NCBI RefSeq assembly: GCF_000383915.1
Contig: NZ_KB912942.1
Location: forward strand, 3,717,795 to 3,781,794
Origin: Amycolatopsis benzoatilytica AK 16/65
GTDB taxonomy: Bacteria; Actinomycetota; Actinomycetes; Mycobacteriales; Pseudonocardiaceae
Direction: 5' to 3'
DNA: 64,000 nucleotides
Shown here: positions 25,408 through 33,779 of the stretch, one piece after another
Numbering within the stretch: position 1 is the first letter of the stretch
Layout of the letters: each line of letters opens with the position of its first letter
Translations under genes and position numbers: made by a program
Notes under the pieces: model-generated
Told to the model about the DNA's origin: nothing
Seen by the model: the letters and a program-made list of their open reading frames with translations, nothing else
The model's database searches: none

Positions 25408-25446
25408 TGACATGTCTAGCTCACACCTTCTAACGTAGACATGTCA
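25408..25446. promoter_or_regulatory. PadR operator: inverted pair of GACATGTC palindromes
   Basis: TGACATGTCTA (25408-25418) and TAGACATGTCA (25436-25446) are exact reverse complements. Each contains the self-complementary 8-mer GACATGTC, and the two 8-mers start 29 bp apart. They cover the divergent padR/membrane-protein promoter region. Confidence 0.75.
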
Positions 25447-25469
25447 CTACAGGAATATGAGGGGAACCG

Positions 25470-26030
25470 ATGAACTACCTGAAGAGCTTCCTTCCGTGGA
25501 TCGCCTTCGCGATCGTCTCGACCTTGACCGAGTGGCGCTGGTCGGCACTGATCGGCCTGGCCCTCGCAGCCAGCGTCCTCCTGCTGGAACGCCGCTGCGG
25601 CAAGGCATGGGACACGCTCTTCATCGAAGTCTCCGCCGTTTCCTTCTTCGCATTGCTCGCCATCTGGTCCTTCGCCGACCCGACGTCGCCGGCCAAGGAC
25701 TATGTCGGCGCGCTCACCGATCTCTGGCTCGCCCTGACCTCGTGGGGCTCGATCGCCGTCAGGCGCCCCTTCACTCTCGGCATCGCGAAGACGATGGTGC
25801 CGCCGGAGATCGCCGCGACCGCGGTGTTCCGCAAGGTCAACGTCGTCATCACCGCCGTCTGGGCGGCCAGCTTCACCGTCGCCGGGATGGCCGAAGCCCT
25901 GCTGTTCCATTTCGCGCCGCACGCGACCGTCGCGCTCGTCGTGCTGAAGGTGCTCGGCTTCGCCGTCCCGATCTCGTTCACCATCCGGTACCCCCGCGTG
26001 GTGCGGGCCCGCGCCCAGCAAACCGCCTGA
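25470..26030 (+). CDS. Predicted membrane protein, probable PadR target
   Basis: 186 residues with about five hydrophobic segments: an N-terminal helix FLPWIAFAIVSTL, WSALIGLALAASVLLL, VSFFALLAIWSFA, VVITAVWAASFTVAGMAEALLF and VALVVLKVLGFAVPISFTI, ending in a basic tail. No named family is recognised. ATG 25470 follows GGGGAACCG. Its position opposite PadR, with operators between, suggests inducible expression; PadR targets are often transporters or envelope proteins. Confidence 0.75.
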   Translation: MNYLKSFLPWIAFAIVSTLTEWRWSALIGLALAASVLLLERRCGKAWDTLFIEVSAVSFFALLAIWSFADPTSPAKDYVGALTDLWLALTSWGSIAVRRPFTLGIAKTMVPPEIAATAVFRKVNVVITAVWAASFTVAGMAEALLFHFAPHATVALVVLKVLGFAVPISFTIRYPRVVRARAQQTA

Positions 26031-26314
26031 CCCCACGGCCACCATGGACCGGCTAGACGCTCGCGCCCGGCGCACGACGAACCGACCGCCCGCGACCTGT
26101 CCGTCACCGGCACGGTGCCGCCCGAACTGACCGGCCGGTCCGGGCCCCCGAATCTCTTCCACCGTGCGCGACCGGCCAGACCGGACCTGTCACCGCGGCC
26201 GGGCCTTCGCTTCCAGGCGACCGCGAACCCGCGTGCCGTCCCCGTGTTCCGCTGGCCGAGGACGTATCGTCGGCGCACGACCTCCGCCTGCCCCGGGCCG
26301 GAAGAAAAGAAACT
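26031..26314. other. Non-coding spacer upstream of the ROK operator region
   Basis: No convincing gene is seen on either strand; open frames here are arginine/proline-rich chance frames. The bases nearest the ROK gene hold its promoter and operator. Confidence 0.5.
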
Positions 26315-26355
26315 TTCCTGCCAAAGCGGGGCGTATCCGGTTACCGTGGCAGGAA
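26315..26355 (+). promoter_or_regulatory. Inverted repeat in the ROK gene promoter
   Basis: TTCCTGCCA (26315-26323) and TGGCAGGAA (26347-26355) are perfect 9-bp arms 23 bp apart, starting 63 bp before the ROK start. Spacing fits an autoregulatory operator of a dimeric repressor. Confidence 0.6.
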
Positions 26356-26385
26356 GGAAGTCCGAACGGGAAGGAAACTCAGCAC

Positions 26386-27585
26386 GTGGCAGGGGCGGCT
26401 ACACCACCGGTCGGCACCCCGGCCGGGATGCGCAGGATCAACCAGCGGGCAGTGCTCGATCTGCTGCGCCGCGGCGGTGCCGCGACCCGGCCGCAGGTGG
26501 CCAAGGACACCGGGCTGTCGAAGCCGACGGTGAGCCAGGCGCTGCTGGCGCTGGAGGCGGCGGGCCTGGCCAGGGCAACCGGCCACACCTCGACCGGCAC
26601 CGGCCGCTCGGCGGTGCTCTACGAGGCGGACCCGACCGCCGGTTACGTGCTGGGCCTGGACATCGGCCGCGAGCACATCCGGGTCGCGGTCGCCGATCTC
26701 GGCCGCACCGTGGTCGCCCGTCGCGACGTGCGCAACACCGCCCGGTCCGGCAGCGCGCTGATCGCCGCGCTCGGCAGGCTGGCGGACGAAATCGTCGCCG
26801 AAGCCGGTCTGACGAAGGACGACATCGTTGTCCGCGTGCTCGGCTCCCCCGGTGTCGCGGACCCGGTGAAACGCTGTTTCCGGCACGCGCCGAACCTGCC
26901 CGGCTGGGGCAGGCCGGGTCTGCTCGACGACCTGGAACAGGTGCTCGGGCCGGACCTGGTCGTGGAGAACGACGCGAACCTCACGGCGGTCGGCGAATGG
27001 GAAAGCGGGGCCGCCCGCGGCGCGTCGGTGGTCGGCTGCATCACCATCGGCACCGGCGTCGGCATGGGCGTGATGGTGGACGGCCGGGTGTTTCGCGGCG
27101 CGACCGGCGCGGCGGGCGAAATCGGCTACCTGCCCTACGGCCGCACCCGGGTCGCCGACGAGCCCGGCGAACCGCCGGCGCGCGGGCACCTGGAGGAAGC
27201 GACCGCCGCCCAGTCCGTGGTGCGCGGCGCGCGGGAACTCGGCCTGGGCACCGCGCGGTCGGCACGCGAAGTCTTCCGGCTCGCCCGCGAGGGCGACGAG
27301 CTGGCTCAGCGCGTCGTGGCCGAGGAAGCCGACCGGCTGGCCTACACGGTCGCGTCCGTCGCCGCGGTGATCGACCCCGAGCTGATCGTGCTCGGCGGCG
27401 GCGTCGGCACCGCGGCGGACTTGCTGCTGGAGCCGATCGACCGGGCGCTGCGCTCGTTCACTCCGCTCACCACCACTGTCGTGCAAGGAGAACTCGGCGA
27501 CGACGGCGTGCTCACCGGCGCGATCAGCGTCGGGCTGCGGGCCGCCGAACGGCTCGTCTTCGAACGCCGGGTCGGCGCCGCTTGA
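26386..27585 (+). CDS. ROK family transcriptional regulator
   Basis: 399 residues from GTG 26386; AAGGAA lies upstream. The N-terminal winged helix is RRINQRAVLDLLRRGGAATRPQVAKDTGLSKPTVSQALLALEAAGL. The sugar-kinase-like domain has YVLGLDIGREHIRVAVADL (phosphate 1), VVENDANLTAVGEWESGAARG and the ROK signature GCITIGTGVGMGVMVDGRVFRGATGAAGEIGYLPYG. The CxCGxxGC zinc motif of NagC/Mlc types is not visible, where GEPPARGHLEEATA stands instead. Sugar phosphorylase genes follow directly, so it probably controls disaccharide use. Effector unknown. Confidence 0.9.
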   Translation: MAGAATPPVGTPAGMRRINQRAVLDLLRRGGAATRPQVAKDTGLSKPTVSQALLALEAAGLARATGHTSTGTGRSAVLYEADPTAGYVLGLDIGREHIRVAVADLGRTVVARRDVRNTARSGSALIAALGRLADEIVAEAGLTKDDIVVRVLGSPGVADPVKRCFRHAPNLPGWGRPGLLDDLEQVLGPDLVVENDANLTAVGEWESGAARGASVVGCITIGTGVGMGVMVDGRVFRGATGAAGEIGYLPYGRTRVADEPGEPPARGHLEEATAAQSVVRGARELGLGTARSAREVFRLAREGDELAQRVVAEEADRLAYTVASVAAVIDPELIVLGGGVGTAADLLLEPIDRALRSFTPLTTTVVQGELGDDGVLTGAISVGLRAAERLVFERRVGAA

Positions 27586-27591
27586 CCAGCC

Positions 27592-27638
27592 GGGAAGGGA
27601 ACATTCAGGGACTCGGAGTCCTTGACTGTTCCCTTCCC
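27592..27638. repeat. Dispersed palindromic element, copy 5 (AT-richer subtype)
   Basis: A 47-bp element with diverged ends (GGGAAGGGAAC rather than GTGAAGGGAAC), compensated on both sides so that the palindrome is kept. It lies seven bases past the ROK stop. Confidence 0.88.
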
Positions 27639-27676
27639 GGCCAGCCGCGACAGCCGCGAAGGTCGGCGTCAGCAGG

Positions 27677-27682
27677 TACCTT
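27677..27682 (+). promoter_or_regulatory. -10 box for the phosphoglucomutase-phosphorylase operon
   Basis: TACCTT is followed by six bases and ATG 27689, giving a leaderless transcript for the two-gene operon. Confidence 0.55.
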
Positions 27683-27688
27683 GCAGGC

Positions 27689-28420
27689 ATGATCGGACTG
27701 CCCGACACCATCACCGCCTGCCTGTTCGACCTCGACGGCGTGCTGACCGGGACGGCCGTGCTCCACCGCGAAGCGTGGAAACGGACGTTCGACGAGTTTC
27801 TGCGCAGCCGGGACGGCGACGGTTTCCAGGAGTTCACCGACAACGACTACGCGGCCTACGTCGACGGCCGCCCGCGCGCCGACGGCGTGCGGGAATTCCT
27901 TCGCTCGCGCGGGATCGAACTGCCCGAGGGCACTCCGGACGACGCCGTCGACGCGCCGACGGTCAACGGCGTCGGCAACCGCAAGAACGAACTGTTGCTG
28001 AAGATCATCGACGAGCACGGCGTGGATCCCTATCCGGGATCCGTGCGTTATCTGGAAGAAGCGCGGCGCCGCGGGCTGCGGATCGCCGTGGTGACGTCGT
28101 CCGCGAACGGCGCGAAGGTGCTGGACGCGGCGGACCTGTCGCGATTCGTGCAAGCGCGAGTGGACGGTCTGGTGATCCGCCGCGACGGCCTGAAAGGCAA
28201 GCCGGCGCCCGATTCGTTCCTCGCCGGAGCGAAGGAACTCGGGGTGGCGCCGGAGCAGGCGGCGGTGTTCGAGGACGCGCAGTCCGGCGTCCAGGCGGGC
28301 AAAGCGGGCGGCTTCGGCTACGTCGTCGGCGTCAACCGGCAGAACCAGGCCGCCGAACTGCGCGCGCACGGCGCCGACATCGTGGTCGACGACCTCGCCG
28401 AACTGCTGGAGGCCAAGTGA
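27689..28420 (+). CDS. HAD hydrolase, beta-phosphoglucomutase type
   Basis: 243 residues. The nucleophile motif is CLFDLDGVLT (D14, D16). Motif II is VVTSSANG, the Lys is in LKGKPAPDSF, and motif III is AAVFEDAQSGVQAGKAGGFG. The helical cap carries DNDYAAYVDGRPRADGVREFL, shared with beta-phosphoglucomutases. Its stop overlaps the next start (GTGA). The pair corresponds to Rv3400-Rv3401 of M. tuberculosis. The mutase would convert beta-glucose 1-phosphate from the phosphorylase into glucose 6-phosphate. Confidence 0.92.
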   Translation: MIGLPDTITACLFDLDGVLTGTAVLHREAWKRTFDEFLRSRDGDGFQEFTDNDYAAYVDGRPRADGVREFLRSRGIELPEGTPDDAVDAPTVNGVGNRKNELLLKIIDEHGVDPYPGSVRYLEEARRRGLRIAVVTSSANGAKVLDAADLSRFVQARVDGLVIRRDGLKGKPAPDSFLAGAKELGVAPEQAAVFEDAQSGVQAGKAGGFGYVVGVNRQNQAAELRAHGADIVVDDLAELLEAK

Positions 28421-30786
28421 CGGAACACGGTTACGAATGCGCGCCGTGGGAGCTGCGCTGGCGCGGGCTGGACGTGGATGCGTTGCAGCGCACCGAATCC
28501 GCGTTCGCGGTGTCCAACGGCCACATCGGCCTGCGCGGGACATTGGAGGAGGGTGAGCCGCGCGGGCTGCCCGGCACCTACCTCAACGGGTTCTACGAGC
28601 AGCACGAACTGCCCTACGCCGAGGGCGGTTACGGCTACCCGGAGGAAGGCCAGACCGTCGTCAACGTGACCGACGGCAAGATCATCCGGCTGCTGGTCGA
28701 GGACGAGCCGCTGGACATGCGCTACGGCATCGCGACCGCGCACGACCGGGTGCTGGACTTCCGCAAAGGCACGCTGCGCCGGGTCACCGAGTGGTCCTCC
28801 CCCACCGGACGGCGCGTGCGGGTGACCACCGAACGGCTGGTTTCGTTCACCCAGCGCGCGGTCGCCGCGATCCGGTACGAGGTCGAGCCGCTGGACGAGG
28901 ACCTGCAGCTGGTCGTGCAGTCGGATCTGCTGGCGAACGAGCCGATCGAGTCCGACACCCGCGACCCGCGAGTGGCCGCCGCGCTGCACGCGCCGCTGGT
29001 CGGCGAGTTCAGCCAGGCCTCGGGCTACCAGGCCGTGCTGGTGCACCAGACCCGGATGTCCGGCCTGCGGATCGCCGCCGCGATGGACCACAAGATCGAG
29101 GTGGACGACGGGCTGCGCACCCGCATCCACGCCGAGGAGGACCTGGCCCGGCTCACCGCCGCGGTCGACGTGCCGAAGGGCGGCCGGCTGCGGCTGACCA
29201 AGTTCCTCGCCTACGGCTGGTCCGCGCAGCGGTCCGCGCCAGCGCTGCGAGCCCAGGTGGAGGCAGCACTCGCCGGCGCCCGCCAGACCGGCTGGAAGGG
29301 GCTGGCCGCCGAGCAGCGGCAGTTCCTGGACGACTTCTGGGCCACCTCGGACATCGAAATCGAGGGCGACCCCGAACTGCAGCAGGCAGTCCGGTTCGCG
29401 CTGTTTCACCTCCTGCAGGCCGGGGCCCGCGGCGAGACGCGCGCGATCGCCGGCAAGGGCCTCACCGGCCCCGGCTACGACGGGCACGCGTTCTGGGACA
29501 CCGAAACGTTCGTGCTGCCCGTGCTGACCTACACGATGCCGGACGCCGCCCGCGACGCGCTGGTCTGGCGACACTCCACAATGGACAAAGCGCGCGACCG
29601 CGCCACCCAGCTGGGCTTGCACGGCGCGGCTTTCCCGTGGCGGTCGATCACCGGCGCGGAATGCTCGGCGTACTGGCCGGCCGGCACGGCGGCGTTCCAC
29701 GTGAGCGCCGACATCGCCGACGCAGTGGTGCGCTACGTGAACGCGACCGGCGACGAGCAGTTCGAACGCGCCTGCGGCGCCGAGCTGCTGCTGGAAACCG
29801 CGCGGCTGTGGGCGTCGCTCGGGCATTTCGACCACCACGGCCACTTCCGCATCGACGGCGTGACCGGGCCGGACGAGTACTCGGCGGTCGCGGACAACAA
29901 CGTCTACACGAACCTGATGGCCCGCAAGAACCTGCTGGCCGCGGCGGACGCCTGCGAGCGGCACCCGGAGGTCGCCCGCGAGTTCGGAGCGGACGCCCCG
30001 GAGATCGATTCCTGGCGCGCCGCGGCGGAGGCCATGGCGCTGCCCTACGACCAGGAACTGGGCGTGCACCCGCAGTCGGAAGGGTTCCTGCAGCACGCCG
30101 AGTGGGATTTCGCCGGCACCGAGGACGACTCCTATCCGCTGCTGCTGAACTACCCGTACTTCGACCTGTACCGCAAACAGGTCGTGAAGCAGGCCGACCT
30201 GGTGCTGGCGCTGCACCTGTGCGGGGATTCGTTCAGCCCGGAAGAAAAGGCGCGCGACTTCGCCTACTACGAAGCGCGGACAGTCCGGGATTCGTCGCTG
30301 TCGGCCGGCACGCAGGCGGTGATCGCCGCCGAGGTCGGGCACCTGCAACTCGCCTACGACTATCTCGCCGAGGCAGCGCTGACCGACCTGCACGACGTGC
30401 ACAACAACGTGCGCAACGGCCTGCACATGGCCTCGCTGGCCGGGGCCTGGCAAGCCACCGTGGCCGGCTTCGGCGGTCTGCGCGACCACGGCGGACAACT
30501 GTCGTTCGCCCCGCGCCTCGCCGCGGAACTGGGCAGCCTCACGTTCCGCCTGGCATTCCGCGGCACCCGGTTCCAGGTCTCGATCCGCCCCGACGCGGCC
30601 ACCTACCAGGTGCTCAGCGGGCCGCACCTGGACCTCGTCCACCACGGCGAGCGGTTCACCGTCACCGAGCAGCCGGTGGAGCTGACCATCCCGAAGATCG
30701 ACCCGGGTCCGGCACCGGTCCAGCCGTTCGGGCGTGCTCCGGCCCGCCGGGACCCGGCGAAGGCGCGGCAGTTCCGCAGCGAATGA
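28417..30786 (+). CDS. Glycoside hydrolase family 65 disaccharide phosphorylase
   Basis: 789 residues. The N-terminal beta-sandwich (WELRWRGLDVDALQRTESAFAVSNGHIGLRGTLEEG) precedes the alpha/alpha barrel with GHAFWDTETFVLPVLTYTMP. The catalytic Glu is E487 in TGPDEYSAVADNNVYTNLMA. The phosphate site is near SSLSAGTQAVIAAEVG. Family members phosphorolyse trehalose, maltose or kojibiose, releasing beta-glucose 1-phosphate, which fits the coupled mutase. Which disaccharide is used cannot be told; the mycobacterial counterpart is Rv3401. It is followed by a strong terminator. Confidence 0.92.
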   Translation: MTEHGYECAPWELRWRGLDVDALQRTESAFAVSNGHIGLRGTLEEGEPRGLPGTYLNGFYEQHELPYAEGGYGYPEEGQTVVNVTDGKIIRLLVEDEPLDMRYGIATAHDRVLDFRKGTLRRVTEWSSPTGRRVRVTTERLVSFTQRAVAAIRYEVEPLDEDLQLVVQSDLLANEPIESDTRDPRVAAALHAPLVGEFSQASGYQAVLVHQTRMSGLRIAAAMDHKIEVDDGLRTRIHAEEDLARLTAAVDVPKGGRLRLTKFLAYGWSAQRSAPALRAQVEAALAGARQTGWKGLAAEQRQFLDDFWATSDIEIEGDPELQQAVRFALFHLLQAGARGETRAIAGKGLTGPGYDGHAFWDTETFVLPVLTYTMPDAARDALVWRHSTMDKARDRATQLGLHGAAFPWRSITGAECSAYWPAGTAAFHVSADIADAVVRYVNATGDEQFERACGAELLLETARLWASLGHFDHHGHFRIDGVTGPDEYSAVADNNVYTNLMARKNLLAAADACERHPEVAREFGADAPEIDSWRAAAEAMALPYDQELGVHPQSEGFLQHAEWDFAGTEDDSYPLLLNYPYFDLYRKQVVKQADLVLALHLCGDSFSPEEKARDFAYYEARTVRDSSLSAGTQAVIAAEVGHLQLAYDYLAEAALTDLHDVHNNVRNGLHMASLAGAWQATVAGFGGLRDHGGQLSFAPRLAAELGSLTFRLAFRGTRFQVSIRPDAATYQVLSGPHLDLVHHGERFTVTEQPVELTIPKIDPGPAPVQPFGRAPARRDPAKARQFRSE

Positions 30787-30790
30787 ACGC

Positions 30791-30827
30791 GCCGCGGTCG
30801 CGCTGAAGACCTCAGCGCGACCGCGGC
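30791..30827. terminator. Strong bidirectional terminator
   Basis: A perfect 16-bp stem: arm 30791-30806 (GCCGCGGTCGCGCTGA) pairs with 30812-30827 around the loop AGACC. It ends 5 bases after the GH65 stop region and 10 bases before a minus-strand stop. Confidence 0.85.
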
Positions 30828-30836
30828 GCGGACTTC

Positions 30837-31034
30837 TCAGCAGAGTTCGGCGCGTGCCGACTGGACTTTGAGGCCGGTTCCGAGCACCCGGGTCTCGCTG
30901 CAGTACTTCCCGTGTCCTTCGCAGACACCGTCCACCGTCACGGTGCCGGTGACGAAGCCTTCGAAGAAGCGCCCGCCTGCTTGCGGATCCAGACCGGCCA
31001 CATCTTTGTCGATCACTACTTGGAGCCGGACCAA
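30837..31034 (-). CDS. Small Cys-containing protein of unknown function
   Basis: 65 residues, likely TTG start at 31034 (upstream TGA closes the frame). The C-terminal part, TVDGVCEGHGKYCSETRVLG to QSARAELC, has three Cys, which suggests an exported or disulfide-bonded protein, but no signal peptide is seen in this frame. Support comes from the terminator placed just past its stop on this strand. It may be chance; no family is recognised. Confidence 0.35.
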   Translation of the reverse strand: MVRLQVVIDKDVAGLDPQAGGRFFEGFVTGTVTVDGVCEGHGKYCSETRVLGTGLKVQSARAELC

Positions 31035-31109
31035 TCCGCCGGTTTTTCACTCATTCAGCGAGTTAACGGACATTCCTGCCGAATGGCCGGGCAAGGTACT
31101 CCGGCTCGA

Positions 31110-31313
31110 TCAGGACGTCGGGTCGTCGTCGGTGCCCGGGACCGCGGGAACCTCGTCCGTTCCAGCCGGGCTGAGGTCCTTCCCCGGAATGTTCGCCACC
31201 TCGCCGGTCAGCTCGTCCGGATCGGGCAGCTCGGATTTCCGCTTGCCCGGGAACGGTGTCTCGTCCTCGTCCTCGGAGCGGCGGTGCGGATGGAACTCGC
31301 TGCGCGGAGTCAT
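31110..31313 (-). CDS. Small acidic, probably disordered protein
   Basis: 67 residues from ATG 31313, with GGAGAC just upstream. Strongly charged and Pro/Asp/Glu-rich: HPHRRSEDEDETPFPGKRKSELPDPDEL and a tail TDEVPAVPGTDDDPTS. No fold is predicted by eye. It lies 41 bp after ppx on the same strand, so it may be co-transcribed. Similar short acidic proteins are common in actinomycetes without known role. Confidence 0.55.
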   Translation of the reverse strand: MTPRSEFHPHRRSEDEDETPFPGKRKSELPDPDELTGEVANIPGKDLSPAGTDEVPAVPGTDDDPTS

Positions 31314-31354
31314 GTCTCCGGCATACCGCGTTCTCCGGCCCGGCACCAGCGTCT

Positions 31355-32317
31355 TCACGCGGCCGGCCGAGACCACTTCTTCCCGGTCGCGTCGGTGAGC
31401 TGGTCGAGCAGTGTCAGCAGCAGCCCGTCGCGGGTCGACCACGGGCAGATCGTCATCTTCCCGCCCGCGACGGTCAGCAGCGCCTCCGCCACGATCGCAC
31501 CGCCGAGCGCCTGCTGGGCGCGCTGGCGGGAGATCCCCGGCAACTGAGCCCGCCGCGCCGACGGCATCGCCGACAGCCGCGGGATCCACTCGCGCACGTC
31601 TTCCAAGTGCAGCTCGCGGGTCCTCCCCGGCCGGTCGCCGGCCAGCCGGGCCAGCTGGCGGAGCACCTTCGAGCAGCCGGCCACCCGGTGCTCGGCCAGC
31701 TCGTCCTTGACGTCGCCCAGCGCGGCCGCCACTTCTTCCAGCGCGTGATCGCGCAGCGCGCGCACCTGCTTGCTGCGGACCGGCGGCTCGGCGGGCAGCC
31801 AGTCGCGGGTCACCGAACGGGCGCCCAGCGGCAGCGAACGCGCGAACGTCGCCTGCTCCCCCGAGCCGGCGGACAGCTCGACCGTCCCGCCGCCGATGTC
31901 CAGCGCCAGCAGCGGACCGCCGGCCGCGCCGTACCAGCGGCGCGCGCCCACGTAGGTCAGCTCCGCTTCGCGGCGGCCGGACAGGAAGCGCAGCTCGACA
32001 CCGGTCTCGCCGGCCACCTCGCGAACCGCCTCCCGAGCGTTCACGGCGTCCCGGATCGACGACGTGGCCAGCGGGAACACGTCCTGCACGCCGTGCTCGC
32101 GGGCGACTTCCATCCCGGTGCGGACCGCGGCCGCGACGGCTTTGACGCCGGACCGGCTCAGCCGGCCCTCGTCGTCCAGCTCGCGGTCCAGCCGCAGCCT
32201 CGTCTGATGGGTGAGCACCGGGTCCATCGGGGATCCGCCAGGTTCGAGCACGACCAGCCGGGCACTGAACGACCCCACGTCCAGCACCGCGGCCGAGAGC
32301 CCTTCGATCTTGCGCAC
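31355..32317 (-). CDS. Ppx/GppA-family exopolyphosphatase
   Basis: 320 residues. The actin-like ATPase fold starts AAVLDVGSFSARLVVLEPGG (phosphate 1). SSIRDAVNAREAVREV follows, then the phosphate-2 block LLALDIGGGTVELSAG and SLPLGARSVTRDWL. The late HRVAGCSKVLRQLARL matches the adenosine region. Length fits the short two-domain actinobacterial type rather than the 500-residue E. coli enzymes. It degrades polyphosphate or pppGpp; the short form probably prefers short-chain substrates. Start GTG 32317. Confidence 0.88.
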   Translation of the reverse strand: MRKIEGLSAAVLDVGSFSARLVVLEPGGSPMDPVLTHQTRLRLDRELDDEGRLSRSGVKAVAAAVRTGMEVAREHGVQDVFPLATSSIRDAVNAREAVREVAGETGVELRFLSGRREAELTYVGARRWYGAAGGPLLALDIGGGTVELSAGSGEQATFARSLPLGARSVTRDWLPAEPPVRSKQVRALRDHALEEVAAALGDVKDELAEHRVAGCSKVLRQLARLAGDRPGRTRELHLEDVREWIPRLSAMPSARRAQLPGISRQRAQQALGGAIVAEALLTVAGGKMTICPWSTRDGLLLTLLDQLTDATGKKWSRPAA

Positions 32318-32561
32318 AGCCTGGCCTACCTCGCTTTCGCCCCGCCGACGGATTCGCCACTGAACCCGTTCTTACCCCCAGCCGCGCTCCGCGCTGAGCG
32401 GAATTGACGGCATTTCGACGGCGGCATCGACCTGAAGTGCGGCTTCTTCACACTTGGTTGGCCGGTATCTTACCGGATGCGCTCCAGCGGCTATTTCCGC
32501 GCTGAGACGCGGGTCACTCCGGACTTCGAAGTCGAGCGGCCGCGCAACGAGCCGCGCGAAC

Positions 32562-33602
32562 TCATCCGAGCAGCTCTTTCAGCTTCGCCACGTTCGCCAC
32601 CCGGGCCTCGCGGCCGGGCTGCAGCGGATTGACGGCCAGCGTGGTCGCGCCCGCCTCGGCGAACGCCGCCAGCCGCTCCTTGACGTAGCCGGCCGGGCCG
32701 ACCAGCGAGGTGGCGCGCAGCAGCTCCAGCGGGACCGCCGCGGCGGCCTCTTCCTTCTTTCCGTCCAGGTACAGGTCCTGGATCAGCTTCGCCTCGGCCT
32801 CGTAGCCGTAGTTGCAGGCCAGCGTGTTGTAGAAGTTCTTGCCGCGGGCACCCATTCCGCCGATGTAGAGCGCGAACACCGGGCGCACGTAGTCGAGCAG
32901 GTGATCCACGTCGTCGCCGATCGCCAGCGGCGGCGCGGCGAACACGTCCAGCTCGCCCAGTTCCGGCGCGCGCTTCGCCTTGCCCTCGGCCAGCGAGGCG
33001 CCCCACACGTCGTTCGCCTTCTCCGGGTGGAAGAAGATCGGCTGCCAGCCCTCGGCGACCTCGGCGGCCAGCGCGACGTTCTTCGGGCCCAGCGCGGCGA
33101 GCACCACCGGGATCCGCTCGCGCACCGGGTGGTTGATCAGCTTGAGCGGTTTGCCCAGGCCGGTGCCCTGGTCGGCGGGCAGCGGGATGGTGTAGTACTT
33201 GCCGTCGTGCACGACCCGCTCGCGCCGCCACACCTGGCGGCAGATCTCGATGATCTCCCGGGTGCGGCCGATCGGCGCGTCGTACTTCACGCCGTGGAAG
33301 CCCTCGATGACCTGCGGGCCGGACGCGCCGAGGCCGAGGGTGAACCGGCCGCCGGACACGAAGTCCAGCCCCGCCGCGGTCATCGCGGTGAGGCTCGGCG
33401 TGCGGGTGTAGATCTGGAAGATGCCGGACATCAGGCCGACCCGCTCGGTCTTCGCGGCGAGGAAGCCGAGCTGGCTGACCGCGTCGAAGCTGTACGCCTC
33501 GGGAACGAAGACGATGTCGAGCCCGACCCGCTCCAGCTCCACGATGTCCGCGACGCTCTCGGCGAACCCGCCTGAGTAGCTGACGCCGGTCCCGATCCTC
33601 AT
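32562..33602 (-). CDS. LLM-class F420-dependent oxidoreductase
   Basis: 346 residues from ATG 33602, with GGGGCAG upstream. A luciferase-like TIM barrel: IGTGVSYSGGFAESVADIVELERVGLDIVFVPEAYSFDAVSQLGFLAAKTERVGLMSGI, then RFTLGLGASGPQVIEGFHGVKYDAPIGRTREIIEI. IPVVLAALGPKNVALAAEVAEGWQPIFFHPEKA matches the Rv0953c-like actinobacterial branch. F420 is the likely cofactor. Substrate unknown. Monocistronic, with repeat copy 6 upstream. Confidence 0.88.
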   Translation of the reverse strand: MRIGTGVSYSGGFAESVADIVELERVGLDIVFVPEAYSFDAVSQLGFLAAKTERVGLMSGIFQIYTRTPSLTAMTAAGLDFVSGGRFTLGLGASGPQVIEGFHGVKYDAPIGRTREIIEICRQVWRRERVVHDGKYYTIPLPADQGTGLGKPLKLINHPVRERIPVVLAALGPKNVALAAEVAEGWQPIFFHPEKANDVWGASLAEGKAKRAPELGELDVFAAPPLAIGDDVDHLLDYVRPVFALYIGGMGARGKNFYNTLACNYGYEAEAKLIQDLYLDGKKEEAAAAVPLELLRATSLVGPAGYVKERLAAFAEAGATTLAVNPLQPGREARVANVAKLKELLG

Positions 33603-33722
33603 CGCTGCCCCATTCCCTGCCGGTCGACTCTGACTAAGCGTTTGCTCATTATGGCGGCGGCCCCGCGACGGCGCTACGGCGTGGGTCACACCGCGGCGCG
33701 ACTCGGCCGCTGCCCGTGGTCC

Positions 33723-33769
33723 GCGAAGGGCCCCTTGCCGGAATCTGATTCCCTCAAGGGGCCCGTCAC
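33723..33769. repeat. Dispersed palindromic element, copy 6 (GC-rich subtype)
   Basis: A 47-bp element with a one-base change at the left end (GCGAAGGG) and GTCAC at the right. It lies 11 bp past the end of the DUF885 gene on that gene's strand, in terminator position. Confidence 0.85.
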
Positions 33770-33779
33770 GGACACGCGA

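Noticed and set aside
32477..32623. A 48-codon ORF (MRSSGYFRAETRVTPDFEVERP) with TATCTT five bases upstream
   Set aside because: The promoter-like box is interesting, but the end runs into the antisense of the oxidoreductase and no family is seen. The surrounding 244-bp gap holds nothing else.
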